Assembly: GCA_022703255.1 (NCBI GenBank)
Contig: JAKLDZ010000002.1
Span: 1-42,476 of the forward strand
Direction of reading: 5' to 3'
Source: Myxococcota bacterium
Lineage (GTDB): Bacteria > Myxococcota_A > Polyangia > Polyangiales > Polyangiaceae
DNA: 42,476 nt
Shown here: positions 26,552 through 36,700 of the stretch, in pieces
How positions within the stretch are numbered: position 1 is the first letter of the stretch
Layout of the letters: every line of letters begins with the position of its first letter
Position numbers and translations under genes: made by a program
The notes under the pieces: model-generated
The model's database searches: none
What the model saw: only the letters and a program-made list of their open reading frames with translations
What the model was told of the DNA's origin: nothing

Positions 26552-28150
26552 TCACTTCTTCTTCGCCGTCACCACGCACTCGCGCGTGGGGATGATCACC
26601 GAGAGGCCTTCATAGGCCACTTCCCGGCGGATGATCTCGAGGTTCTGATCGTGGAACTTGCGGTGGGCCTGCAGCACGTGGACGTGCTCCGGATCGACCC
26701 CGAGTCCCTTGACTACGTTGGCCAGGACACCGTCGGCCATGCTGTCCTGCCCGCCGGTCATCGCCGTGGTGGAGTTGTCGAGGATGAACACCGTCATCGG
26801 CGTGTTCTGCTGCGCGGCGCCGATCAGCGGAGTCATCCCCGAATGGATGAAGGTCGAGTCGCCGATGGTGCACAACACCGGACGCATGCCTGCCTGGGCA
26901 GCGCCCATGGCCATGCTGATGCTCGCGCCCATGTCGATGCACGAATGGATCGTCTGGTAGGGCGGATACGCCCCGAGCGTGTAGCAGCCGATGTCGCCGA
27001 ACACCCGCGTCTCCGGCAGCTCGTCCATGATCTCCCGCACGATCTGGTACGAGTCGATGTGCGGGCAACCGTCGCACAGCCGCGGCGGACGCGCCGGCAA
27101 GTGCACCGTCGGAGTGCTCTGCCGCGCAACCGCCGGCATCCCCAGCGCCTTGCGCACGATGTCCGGATTCAACTCTCCCGTGCGCGGCACCGCGCCGTCG
27201 AGCCTGCCGTGGATCGGCTTCGGCGCGCCCAGCAGCCCGACAATCTGCCCCTCGATGAACGGATAGCCGTCCTCGAGCACGAGCACCTCGTCGACCGCCT
27301 CGATCAGCTCGCGGACCAGACGCTTCGGAATCGGGTAGGCGCCGATCTTGAGGATCGACGGCATCTCCGCGCCGTCGCCGTAGTTCTCGCAGACGTAGTT
27401 GTAGGCGACTCCGGCAGCGATGATGCCGAGCTTGCGGCTCTTGGGGTTGAGCTTGAGCTGGTTCCAGCGGCACGACTCGCTCCATGCGAGCATGTCCGCC
27501 TGCTTCTCCGCCAGCGAGGCGAACAGGCGGCGCGCGTTCGCGGGCAGCAGGGTCCAGTCCGCCGGACGCTCCGAGGGGCGCAGGGGGTTGGGCTCCCGGC
27601 GCGGCGCAAGCTCCACGCCGCTGCGGCTGTGTGCCAGCCGCGTGACCATCCGGATCATGATCGGCAGCCGAAGCTTCTCGGACAGCTCGTAGCCCTCGCG
27701 CGTCATCTCGTAGGCCTCTTGCCCCGTGCAGGGCTCGACCGCGGGAATCATCGCAAACCAGGCGTAGATGCGGCTGTCCTGCTCGTTCTGGCTGCTGTGC
27801 ATCCCAGGATCGTCTGCCGAGCACACCAGCAGCCCGCCGTCCACTCCCGACACCCCCGAGTTCATGAACGGGTCCGCTGCGACGTTGAGCCCCACGTGCT
27901 TGAACGACACGAGGGCACGACGCCCCGCGTAGCTCATGCCGAGGGCCTCCTCGTACGCGACCTTCTCGTTGGCGGACCACACGGCATGCACGCCTCCCTC
28001 TCCGACGGGAGGCCCGTTGTGCGTCTCGCGATGGACAAACTCGAAGATCTCCGTGGCCGGCGTCCCGGGGTACGAATACGCCCCGCTCAGTCCGGCGTGG
28101 ATGGCGCCGAGGGCAATCGCCTCGTCACCGAGCAACGGCCTGCGTTCCAT
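26552..28150 (-). CDS. iorA: Indolepyruvate ferredoxin oxidoreductase, alpha subunit without ferredoxin domain
   Basis: This thiamine-diphosphate subunit oxidatively decarboxylates aryl-pyruvates to aryl-acetyl-CoA. Of its 532 residues, the N-terminal pyrimidine-binding part has YSYPGTPATEIFE and SANEKVAYEEALGMS. The C-terminal PP-binding part has CDGCPH (359-364), GDIGCYTLGA, then the ThDP-Mg motif GDS (430-432) followed by ILDNSTTAMTGGQ. The protein stops at RECVVTAKKK, where typical IorA continues into a ferredoxin-like domain with two 4Fe-4S cysteine sets. No such sequence follows in any frame, because iorB starts 27 bases on. ATG 28150 has GGAGG eight bases... upstream on the coding strand; the open frame extends to 28216 but that extension lacks family similarity. 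Confidence 0.93.
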   Translation of the reverse strand: MERRPLLGDEAIALGAIHAGLSGAYSYPGTPATEIFEFVHRETHNGPPVGEGGVHAVWSANEKVAYEEALGMSYAGRRALVSFKHVGLNVAADPFMNSGVSGVDGGLLVCSADDPGMHSSQNEQDSRIYAWFAMIPAVEPCTGQEAYEMTREGYELSEKLRLPIMIRMVTRLAHSRSGVELAPRREPNPLRPSERPADWTLLPANARRLFASLAEKQADMLAWSESCRWNQLKLNPKSRKLGIIAAGVAYNYVCENYGDGAEMPSILKIGAYPIPKRLVRELIEAVDEVLVLEDGYPFIEGQIVGLLGAPKPIHGRLDGAVPRTGELNPDIVRKALGMPAVARQSTPTVHLPARPPRLCDGCPHIDSYQIVREIMDELPETRVFGDIGCYTLGAYPPYQTIHSCIDMGASISMAMGAAQAGMRPVLCTIGDSTFIHSGMTPLIGAAQQNTPMTVFILDNSTTAMTGGQDSMADGVLANVVKGLGVDPEHVHVLQAHRKFHDQNLEIIRREVAYEGLSVIIPTRECVVTAKKK

Positions 28151-28336
28151 GGTGCCTCCGTGCTTCGCTTCGCGCGCGGGCAGGTTCGTGATCGTCAGCC
28201 CGGGCAAGCTCGGCATTACCGTGTCGGTCCCTCGAAGTAAACGATCTTGTCGGCCACGGAACGCAGCCTTTTCCGCGCCCCGAGCACTACCCTCGCACCG
28301 CTGCGATCGCCCCCCTCGGCAGGCCCATTCCGCCCC

Positions 28337-30226
28337 TCAACGCCCCTGCCGATCCCGCACGTGCTTCTCCAGAAACGCCAACGTGCGCTGCAGGTAGTCC
28401 CTCCGGTTCGCCTCCCGCCGGAACCCGTGCCCCTCGTCCGCGTACACAACCAGCTCCGCATGGCCCCCGTGCGCCTTCACCGCCTGCTCGAATGCAGCCG
28501 ACTGCGCGCACGGCACCGCTCGATCCTGCTCCCCGTGGAACAGCAGCACCGGCGCCTTGACCTCCCGCGCATCCCGCAGCGGCGATCGCTCCCTCCACAA
28601 CCGCGCTGCCTCCGGTAGCGGCCCGACCAGCGTCTCCTGGTAGTGCCGCTCGAACCGGTGCGATCCAAGCATCGCCTCGTACAGATCCCCAATCCCGTAC
28701 GAAACTACCCCCGCCGCCCAGAAGTCCGCGTCCACCGTCAGCGCACGCAGCGCCGTGTACCCCCCTGCGCTCCCCCCCAGAATCGCGATGCGCCCCCGCT
28801 CCGTCGCGCCCCGCTCGATCAATGCCTCCGCCCCCGACCGCGCATCCTCCACGTCCACCACTCCCCAGTGGCCGTTGAGCATGTCCTGGTACGCGCGCCC
28901 ACGCTGCGTGCTCCCTCGATGGTTGACCGACAGCACGTGCCATCCTCGCGTCGCGAAGTACTGCGCCGTCGCCTCGTAGCCCAGCTCCGACGCCGAGGTC
29001 GGACCTCCGTGCACCATCACGATCGCGGGCGCTGCTGCTCGGCCCCGCGCCCGCGTCCAGATGCCCCATACCTCCGTCTCGTCGCGCGCGCGCCACGTGA
29101 TCACCTCCACCGCGCAGAGCGCTGCGGGATCCCACGGACCCGGTTCGGTCGTGGCACGAACGATCTCCGGACCGGCCTCCGACGGTCCCACCTCCCGGCT
29201 GACCAGCACCGGTGGCGTGCACGGCGAGGAGCCGACGCAGGCGATCCTGTCCAGCCCCCCGACGCCGCCATCCAGGCAGGCGAACCCCTGGATCGAGGTC
29301 AGCACGCTGTCGATGCGACGCACGGTCCCGGTGTCCACCTCGATGGACATCAGCCGCGCCAGCCCGTCGAGGCGCGAGACCACGTACAGGCGTCGCCCGC
29401 CCTGACCGATCCCCATCGGAGTCATCCGCTGCACCCAGTTCGGGCTCCCCACCTCCCCGGCCGTGTCCGCGATCTGCCGCGCCCTCATCGCTTGCAGATC
29501 CAGCTCCCAGGGTGCCCGCCAGCCGCTCTCGTCGCTCGTGAAGATCAGCCTGCAGCCGTCGGGGTGGGCCATCGGAAACGCCAGGTGCACTCCCGGCCGC
29601 GCGAACGCCGTGACCGACACCGGGAGCGCCTCGTGCAGCGCGTTGCAGTCCGCCAAGGGGCGCGCGAACCGCGCGATGCGCAGCTCGCTCTCGTCCCATG
29701 GCATCACCCGACCCGACCACGTCTGCCACGCGCACCACGCACCCCGCGGCCCCAGACACGGATCCCCAGCGAAACCAAGGCTCCCGTCCAGCCTCACAGG
29801 CCACTGCCGGCCGTCCGTCGACCCCAGCGCGATGAACCCCTCGCCTCCATACTCCGCAACGTGGACCTCCCACCGTCCACACTCGCTCACCACAGGCGCT
29901 CCGACCCCGTCGATGGCCGGCCCGATCTGCACCCCACGCCCCCCAGGGAGCTCCACGCACGCGAGCCGTCCTTCGCGGGTCGCCACCACGAGCCGATCGC
30001 CCCGCAGGCAGAACAGGCCCCCACCGTAGCCGACGCCGCCGCACGGGGAGGGCTCGACACACAGGGTTTCCCTCAGGCCGGTGGCCAGCAGCACCCGCTC
30101 GACGCTGGTCTTGCCGTCTCCCGACGCGGCGAAAAGGAGGCTTGTGCCGTCTTGCGCGAAGGCGGGCTCGCTCAGGCTGCGCTGCAGGTACACGCGGTGG
30201 GCTGGAAGGATGGGGGCGTGGTCCAT
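28337..30226 (-). CDS. S9-family (prolyl oligopeptidase-type) serine peptidase
   Basis: The 629-residue protein has an N-terminal beta-propeller-like part (about 15-350; repeats such as PAFAQDGTSLLF and DGCRLIFTSDESG) and a C-terminal alpha/beta hydrolase. The catalytic triad is visible: Ser486 in GGSAGGY, Asp568 in GEQDRAVP and His600 in DEGHGF, with the oxyanion segment HGGPTS upstream. No signal peptide is seen, so a cytosolic acylaminoacyl- or dipeptidyl-peptidase-like role is likely. A -10-like TAGCGT ends six bases before ATG and there is no Shine-Dalgarno sequence. The 186 bases between this gene and iorA hold nothing I recognise. Confidence 0.92.
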   Translation of the reverse strand: MDHAPILPAHRVYLQRSLSEPAFAQDGTSLLFAASGDGKTSVERVLLATGLRETLCVEPSPCGGVGYGGGLFCLRGDRLVVATREGRLACVELPGGRGVQIGPAIDGVGAPVVSECGRWEVHVAEYGGEGFIALGSTDGRQWPVRLDGSLGFAGDPCLGPRGAWCAWQTWSGRVMPWDESELRIARFARPLADCNALHEALPVSVTAFARPGVHLAFPMAHPDGCRLIFTSDESGWRAPWELDLQAMRARQIADTAGEVGSPNWVQRMTPMGIGQGGRRLYVVSRLDGLARLMSIEVDTGTVRRIDSVLTSIQGFACLDGGVGGLDRIACVGSSPCTPPVLVSREVGPSEAGPEIVRATTEPGPWDPAALCAVEVITWRARDETEVWGIWTRARGRAAAPAIVMVHGGPTSASELGYEATAQYFATRGWHVLSVNHRGSTQRGRAYQDMLNGHWGVVDVEDARSGAEALIERGATERGRIAILGGSAGGYTALRALTVDADFWAAGVVSYGIGDLYEAMLGSHRFERHYQETLVGPLPEAARLWRERSPLRDAREVKAPVLLFHGEQDRAVPCAQSAAFEQAVKAHGGHAELVVYADEGHGFRREANRRDYLQRTLAFLEKHVRDRQGR

Positions 30227-30232
30227 GGCAGG

Positions 30233-30238
30233 ACGCTA
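30233..30238 (-). promoter_or_regulatory. Possible -10 element giving a leaderless S9 peptidase mRNA
   Basis: On the minus strand TAGCGT is followed by six bases and then the ATG at 30226. No ribosome binding site and no good -35 are visible, so the call is weak. Confidence 0.28.
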
Positions 30239-30394
30239 GCATTCCGGGGCGCGGGGTTGACAGGTCTCGTCCGGACGCTTCCCCGGATGTCACCGCGACT
30301 GCTTGACTCCGTGCGGCGAACGTTCTTCCCTTGGGCATGGGATGCGCGCGGGGATGACTCGCGCGCAGCAGCTTTCTGCATTTCGAGGTGCCGT

Positions 30395-32827
30395 ATGAAG
30401 ACGACGAGCTTGTGGAATACTCACTTGGGACGTGGCTTGGGGTTCGTGGCGCTGGCGGCGGTGGCCATCATGGGGGGGCTGGCCGCGTGCGGTGGCGATG
30501 ACTCCGACGCCGCGTCGTTCACCCCTGGAACGGGTGGCGGCGGCGGAAGCGCCGGGGCGGCAGGCAGCGCCGGATCCAGCAGCTGCAGCGCACCCAGTCA
30601 GCTGTGCTCCGGTGTGTGCACCCCGGTCAACCTCGACGCGAACAACTGCGGCATGTGCGGGAAGAAGTGTGCTGCCGGCGAGGTGTGCTCCAACGGCACG
30701 TGCGCGCTCAGTTGTGGCGGCGGCACGACCAAGTGCGGCGACAAGTGTGTAGACACGGCGAGCGACGAGGTGAACTGCGGGAGCTGCGGCAACGCATGCA
30801 AGTCCGGGGAGATGTGCTCTGCCTCGAAGTGCGCGGTCACCTGCTCGGGTGGCACTTCGAACTGCGACGGCAAGTGTCTCGACCTCAACAGCGATCCCGC
30901 CAACTGCGGTGGGTGTGCCAAGGCGTGCGCCTCCGGTGAGGTCTGCTCCGGCGGCAAGTGCGGAAGCCAGTGCACGGCGCCGCAGATCAACTGCAACGGC
31001 AAGTGCACCGACACCAACCTCGATCCGGCGAACTGCGGTGCGTGCGGCACGCAGTGCAAGGCCGGCGAGCTGTGCTCCACGGGTGCATGCGCCGCCAACT
31101 GCGGCGGCGGCACCACCGCCTGCGGCACCAAGTGCGCCGACACCGCCATCGACCCGGCCAACTGCGGGGCCTGCGCGAACGCCTGCGGACAGGGCGAAAT
31201 CTGCTCCGCGGGAACCTGCGCCTCCTCCTGCGGCTCCGGCACCCAGCTCTGCGGCGGCAAGTGCGCCGACATCAACAACGATCCCATGAACTGCGGCGCC
31301 TGTGACAACAAGTGCGGCGGCGGACAGATCTGCTCCGCCGGCAAGTGCACCTGCGCCGCCGGCCTCACCCTCTGCAACGGCAGCTGCGTCAACACCGAGA
31401 AGAACGCGTCGAACTGCGGCACCTGCGGCAAGGTCTGCTCCACCGGGGAAACCTGCGTCAACAGCATCTGCTCCACAGGCCAGTGCCCAGGCGGCCTCGT
31501 CAAGTGCGGCGTCGATTGCGTCAACCTCTCCAACGACGCCGCCAACTGCGGCGGCTGCGGACAGGCTTGCTCCGGCGGCAACTCCTGCGTCGCTGGCGTG
31601 TGCTCCACCTGCGACAGCGCCACGACCGACTGCGACGGCGACGGCTGGCTCGTCTCCGAAGGCGACTGCTGCGACAAGCCCGGCCTCTGCGGCTCCGACC
31701 CCTCCAAGGTCAACCCGGGCGCGATCGAGGTCGTTGGCAACGCCATCGACGACAACTGCAACAACAAGACCGACCTGTTCGACATGGAGGACACCGTGCC
31801 GTGCGACTCGGCGCTCACCTCCAACCCCCAGATGCCTGCCGACTACGCCAAGGCCCTCGGCGTCTGCCGAACCACCGAGGAGAACCCCGGCGACAAGAAG
31901 AACCGCACCTGGGGTCTCATCGACGCCAAGGTCGTCCGCGCCGACGGTTCCCCGCTCGGTGACTGGGGTGCCGTCTCCATCCGCGACAAGTTCGGCTCCA
32001 TCCAGCCCGCTCCCCTCGAGGGCGGCCGCGTCGTCGTGCTCTCCAGCGGAATCTCCGCCGATTCCTCCCAAACGAACCCCGGCCCGAACGTCGACCCGGG
32101 AGACACGAACGTGTCCTCCTCGCACACCCCCTCCAGCTCCGTGAGCATCTCCAACTGCTCCCAGCCCTACTGCGTGAAGGACTGGTTCGCCACGCCCAAC
32201 CTGCCCCTCAAGCCCGCCAACGGGCTGCCCGATTCTCCGAGCTGCTCTTCGAGCGACAGCAGCACCGCGAATGACTCGGTCATGATCGTGCTGCGCATGC
32301 GCGCCCCGACGAACGTGCGCGCCTTCTCCTTCAACTCGTACTTCTTCTCCGCCGAGTACCCCGAGTACGTCTGCTCGAGCTTCAACGACCAGTTCATCGC
32401 CCTTGTCGACACCCCCAGCGGCACGCCTGCACCCATCCCGAATCCCATCGACAAGAACCTGATGACCTACACCAACGCGGGCCAGCAGTGGCCGATCGGC
32501 ATCAACATCGCCCACGACACCAGCCTCTTCGCCGTGTGCGAATCGCAGACCGCGAACCCTTCCTGCTGGGAGTCCGACGTGAGCTCGTTGTCCTGCGGGC
32601 TCGGCCCCGACCAGCTCACCGGCACCGGCTTCGATCTGCTCACCGGCGGATGCCGGATCGGTGGCGGAACCTACTGGCTGACCACCGCCGGCAACGTCAT
32701 CCCCGGCCAGGTCGTCGAGCTCCGCATCGCGCTCTGGGACGTCGGCGACTCGATCTACGATTCTCTCGCGGTCATCGACGGCTTCAAGTGGCTTGCCTCC
32801 GCCACGCTCCCCGGCACGGGAAACTGA
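30395..32827 (+). CDS. Cysteine-repeat lipoprotein with MopE-like motif and choice-of-anchor L domain
   Basis: 810 residues. A signal peptide ends in the lipobox GLAAC (Cys32), followed by a GGGSAG linker. Residues 64-406 hold eight cysteine repeats of about 43 residues with the core NCGxCGxxCxxGExC. Residues about 407-460 contain DCDGDGW, GDCCD and NAIDDNCNN, matching the putative metal-binding motif of MopE-like proteins. The C-terminal domain (about 600-800) has FFSAEYPEYVCSSFND and ALWDVGDSIYDSLAVIDG, hallmarks of choice-of-anchor L. GAGG seven bases before ATG 30395 sets the start; the same frame is open far upstream but only as a shadow of the opposite gene. It is probably a cell-surface lipoprotein. 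The function is unknown; the cysteine repeats resemble a myxobacterial family. Confidence 0.9.
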   Translation: MKTTSLWNTHLGRGLGFVALAAVAIMGGLAACGGDDSDAASFTPGTGGGGGSAGAAGSAGSSSCSAPSQLCSGVCTPVNLDANNCGMCGKKCAAGEVCSNGTCALSCGGGTTKCGDKCVDTASDEVNCGSCGNACKSGEMCSASKCAVTCSGGTSNCDGKCLDLNSDPANCGGCAKACASGEVCSGGKCGSQCTAPQINCNGKCTDTNLDPANCGACGTQCKAGELCSTGACAANCGGGTTACGTKCADTAIDPANCGACANACGQGEICSAGTCASSCGSGTQLCGGKCADINNDPMNCGACDNKCGGGQICSAGKCTCAAGLTLCNGSCVNTEKNASNCGTCGKVCSTGETCVNSICSTGQCPGGLVKCGVDCVNLSNDAANCGGCGQACSGGNSCVAGVCSTCDSATTDCDGDGWLVSEGDCCDKPGLCGSDPSKVNPGAIEVVGNAIDDNCNNKTDLFDMEDTVPCDSALTSNPQMPADYAKALGVCRTTEENPGDKKNRTWGLIDAKVVRADGSPLGDWGAVSIRDKFGSIQPAPLEGGRVVVLSSGISADSSQTNPGPNVDPGDTNVSSSHTPSSSVSISNCSQPYCVKDWFATPNLPLKPANGLPDSPSCSSSDSSTANDSVMIVLRMRAPTNVRAFSFNSYFFSAEYPEYVCSSFNDQFIALVDTPSGTPAPIPNPIDKNLMTYTNAGQQWPIGINIAHDTSLFAVCESQTANPSCWESDVSSLSCGLGPDQLTGTGFDLLTGGCRIGGGTYWLTTAGNVIPGQVVELRIALWDVGDSIYDSLAVIDGFKWLASATLPGTGN
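30584..31612 (+). repeat. Eight tandem ~129-base cysteine-repeat units
   Basis: In-frame repeats of 41-44 codons encode the CxxKC...NCGxCGxxC...GExC...C module. The repeats are diverged in DNA but regular in period, with copies 3-6 the most alike. Such arrays often vary in copy number between strains. Confidence 0.85.
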
Positions 32828-32920
32828 CCTCCCTGCTGGTGCGTCCATCCACGCACTGACTCCCCGGACAACCCGCACGAAACTTTGCCCGATCCTCGGC
32901 ACCGTGGCACTGCCGTGACC

Positions 32921-33652
32921 ATGTCCCGTAGTGTAGTCGCCTCGCATGCTGCCTTCGCGCTCGCGGCCGTGCTCCTCTCCTCGCCCTCCTCGCACGCGGG
33001 CAACCCCAACGCCGTCAAACCCTCCGACTACGCGACCACGCCCGTCGCGCGCTACGCCTCCATGGACGGCTCCGCCTGCCTCCAGGACCTCCGCTCTCGC
33101 GGTGTCCCGTTCTCCCCCGTTCCCTCCGTCGCCGGCGTCGACACCCCCGTTCGCATGCTCGGCTCACTGCACGGCGTGCGCTTGACACAGCTCGGTCGCA
33201 CGCCCGACGAGGCCCTCAACTCCGACGGCGGAATCGCCGACTGCAGGCTCGTGCTCGCGCTCGACGACTTTGCCGCGAAGCTCTCCGCGCTCGGCGTGGT
33301 CGAGCTGGGCTTCCTCGGCGCCTATCGTCCCGACGCCAGCGGGAATGCCAGGCCGGGGGAGCGTCATCCCGCGGGCCTCGCGATCGACGTCGCATGGTGG
33401 AAGAGGCAGGACGGGCGCGAGCTCAACGTGCTTCGGGACTTCCAAGGGCGTGTGGGCGCGGTCACGTGCGGACCCCGCGCGCAGCCCCCGCGACAGCAGT
33501 CCGCTCCCGCTGCGCAGCTGCGTCACCTCGTCTGCGAAGCCGCATCCGACAGGCTCTTCAACCTCGTGCTCACGCCCAACTACAACCGCGACCATCACGA
33601 TCACATCCACTTCGAGGTCCGGCGGAACATCGATTGGATTCTGGTCCAGTAG
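32921..33652 (+). CDS. Extensin-like / M15-type secreted protein
   Basis: The 243-residue exported protein has a signal peptide (about 1-27, ending SHAG). The Cys-containing N-terminal part ACLQDLRSRGVPF and the metal-site segments GERHPAGLAIDVAWW and NRDHHDHIHFEV match the extensin-like C-terminal family (Pfam Extensin-like_C), which shares the M15 D-Ala-D-Ala peptidase fold. The His...Asp...His ligands are present, so a cell-wall role is likely. ATG 32921 is preferred; GTG 32915 is an in-frame alternative. It follows the cysteine-repeat lipoprotein by 93 bases. Confidence 0.85.
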   Translation: MSRSVVASHAAFALAAVLLSSPSSHAGNPNAVKPSDYATTPVARYASMDGSACLQDLRSRGVPFSPVPSVAGVDTPVRMLGSLHGVRLTQLGRTPDEALNSDGGIADCRLVLALDDFAAKLSALGVVELGFLGAYRPDASGNARPGERHPAGLAIDVAWWKRQDGRELNVLRDFQGRVGAVTCGPRAQPPRQQSAPAAQLRHLVCEAASDRLFNLVLTPNYNRDHHDHIHFEVRRNIDWILVQ

Positions 33653-33744
33653 CGCGTCCTGCGAGCTTCACCCGCCGCCCCCTTCTCCCACAACCTTTGC
33701 CTTGCCCCGCGCGGCAGCGCGTCTAAGGTAGGGAGCGGAACGCC

Positions 33745-36700
33745 GTGGGCGACCAGGCCACCGATGCAGCGGGCTCAAACCCCCAACAACCCGTTGCGGG
33801 CAAGGCCAGGCTTCGGCCAACGGGACCGTCGCTGCGACGTCTCGCTCGCGGCACCGGCGCCGTCCTCGGCTTGACCAGCGTGTTCGCCATCGCCGCCGCT
33901 TCCGGCCTCGTGATCCACATCCAGCTCCCTCCCATGCGTCGCCTCTTCACGCGCGTGGCGCTGGGCCTCGTCAACGATTCGATCCAGGGACGTATCGAAG
34001 TCCAGTCCGTCGATCTACTCCGCACCAACAGCCTGGAGGTTCGCGGTGTCCGCGTGCTCGATCCGACCGGCCGCGTCGTCATCGACGCCGACCGCCTCCA
34101 GGCCTACGTCGCCACCGGCGCTTTGATCGGATCGGCCCTGCGCGGCTCGGGTGACATCCTGGTCCGCATCCCCCACGTGCGCAGTGACCGCATGACGGTA
34201 CAGCTCGAGCAGCAGTCCGATGGCGGGCTGTCGCTTGTCCAGGCGTTCCTGCCCCGTCCCAAGCCTCCCGGCCCCCCTGGCCCCCCATCGGCCAAACCCC
34301 CTCGCCACGTCGTCGTCGACTTGCCCGTCATCGAGATCGGCGGCGTCGCGGCCTATGGCAACATGGACGCGACAGGCCCCATCGACGCCGAAGTCCGCTC
34401 CGCGCGCGGCGCGGTTCACGTCGATTCCGAGCGCGTGAGCGTCACCCTCGAGCCCTCCTCCCTCATGGCTCGCAAGCCCCTCCCGGTTCCGGCCAGCGGC
34501 ATGGTCAAGCTCGACGTCCGCTCGCCCGGCGCCATCTGGGGCTCGTTCACGGGGCAGGCTGGCGACATCGAGCTGTCGATCGACGCGAAGCTCGACGGGC
34601 GCAAGCTCGACGCCACGGTGACCGTCCCATCGGTGCGCGGCGAGACGCTTGGTGCGCTAATCCCGTCGATCGCGCTCAAGAGTCCGGCGGCGGGACGCAT
34701 CGAGCTGCATGGCGACGTGGCGAAGCTCGACTCCCTGGTGCACCTGGACTCGGGCACGGCGCGAATCGACGCGCGCGGACCGTTGATCACCACGGGCAAG
34801 CCTCGCGCCGAGCTCGACGTCGAGGCGCGCGGCGTCGATCTCTCGACGATCCTGGTCGACGCCCCTCCGTCGCTGCTGAGCGGCGATGCACACGTGGAGG
34901 TGTCGCTCTCGGGGACGCCGACGGTGAAGGCTTCGGGCAGCACGATGCCGGGGGCGATCGCGGGGATCGAGCTGCCCGGCTCCGACTTCGAGGCGCGCTT
35001 CGAGGGCGGAAAGCTGCAGGGCAAGGCCGCGGTGCACGAGCCGGGCATCCCAATCGAGGCCACGTTCGAGATCGACAAGGGCGCGGTATCGGTGACCGCA
35101 ACCTCGAGAATTGCCTCGCTCGATGCGGCCCCCAGGCTCCAACGCGCGGCCAGGGGAAGTGCGACCGCGCGCCTCTCCGCAAGCTGGCGCGAAGGACAGC
35201 TCGATGCCGTCCTCGCCGGCGACTTCTCCGGCTTGTCCCGTGACCCGATCGGCGTGCGCTCCGGCCGCGTCAACGCTCACGCTTGGGGACCTCCGTCGAG
35301 CCTGGCCGTGAACGCGACCGTCACCGGGTCCGGCATCGACGCCGCGGGGCTCCAGTGGAAGGAAGGCAAGCTCGTGGTCCGTGGACCGGTGCGCGCTCCT
35401 CGCGTCGAGGTGCACCTGCGCGGAGATGCCCTCCCCAACGTCGACAGCTCCCTCGCGCTGTCCCTCGGAAAGCGCGCAGCGGTGAGCGATCTGAAGGTCG
35501 AGCTCGGCAGGGGGCGCGAGTCCTTCGCCTTCCACTCCGAGCGCGTCGAACTCGGAGGCGGCTCGGTCGACTTCGGTGGAATCGCCATCGACGGCCTCGG
35601 TGAGCCGATGGATGGCGTGGTGAGAGTCGGCGCCGACGGTTTCGACGTGCGGCTCGTTTCCAGCGGCGTGGACCTCGGCAAGCTCGCCGACGTCGTCGGC
35701 GTTCGCGGACCCAGGTTGAGCGGAACCGCGGCCATCGACATCGACGTCCGCAGCGCCGGCAAGCAGTCCAACGGGTGCGTCAAGATCGACGTCAGCAAAG
35801 GGCTGATCGATCCGCTTCCCTTGGAGATCGGGGGAGCGATCCGCGCGCGGCTTGGGGGGTCGCACGTCGAGTTCGACGCGGCGTTGGCTGCGGGATCGAA
35901 GCCGGCTGTGGCGCGCGAGACGGGTGACGCGTGCATGGCGGATCTTTCGATTCCCGAGGGGGCCGTCGTCGCCTTGCGTGCCGATGGCGACATCGCCCTC
36001 GCGGGCACCCCGATGAAAGCCGGCTCGTGGCGCGAGGCGACCGGGACGGCGAGGCTCACCGAGCTGGGGATCGATCTCGAGCAGATCAAGAAGGCGTTCG
36101 GGATGATCGAGATGCTCACCAAGGTGGAGCTCCCCGGACTGGGAGGGAAGATCAAGGCTGCCGCGGAGATCACGAGATCCGACGGCACAGCGCCGCCCGC
36201 GGTGTCGGCCAACGTGAGGACCGAGCAGTTCAACCTCACGACTGGATCGGGGACGTCGAAGCTGAACCTCACCGGCCATGACCTCAGCGTCGACCTCAAG
36301 CTCGATTCCACGGGTCTGCTGAACACCAAGGCGTCGGTGTCGCCCACCGGAAGACCGCCGCTCGCGCGACTCGACTCCAACACCCGGTTGAACTGGGGAC
36401 CGCTGCTCGACGATCCGAAGTCGTGGCGCCGCGTGCTGAACGAGGCTCAGACCCACGCCCGGATCAACGTGCCTCGACAGCCGCTCTCCTCGGCCCTGGC
36501 CCCATGGCTGGGCGAAGGCGCAGGCCAGCTCCCTCTGCAATCCGCCAACGTCTCGCTCGGCGCCGAGATCAAGGGGACCCTCCTCGCGCCCCAGATGGGC
36601 CTGCGCGCGTACGTCGACCGCCCCTCGTACTCCGGCGAGACCCTCCCCGCCCTCGTGTGCATCGAAGGATCCTACGACGGCACCGACGGCATGCTGCGGA

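Noticed and set aside
28151..28216. Longer IorA starting at 28216
   Set aside because: The extra 22 residues are not family-like, and a strong GGAGG sits directly ahead of the ATG at 28150.
28643..30394. Upstream extension of the cysteine-repeat lipoprotein to 28643
   Set aside because: This part of the frame is antisense to the S9 peptidase. The lipoprotein signal peptide and ribosome binding site place the true start at 30395.
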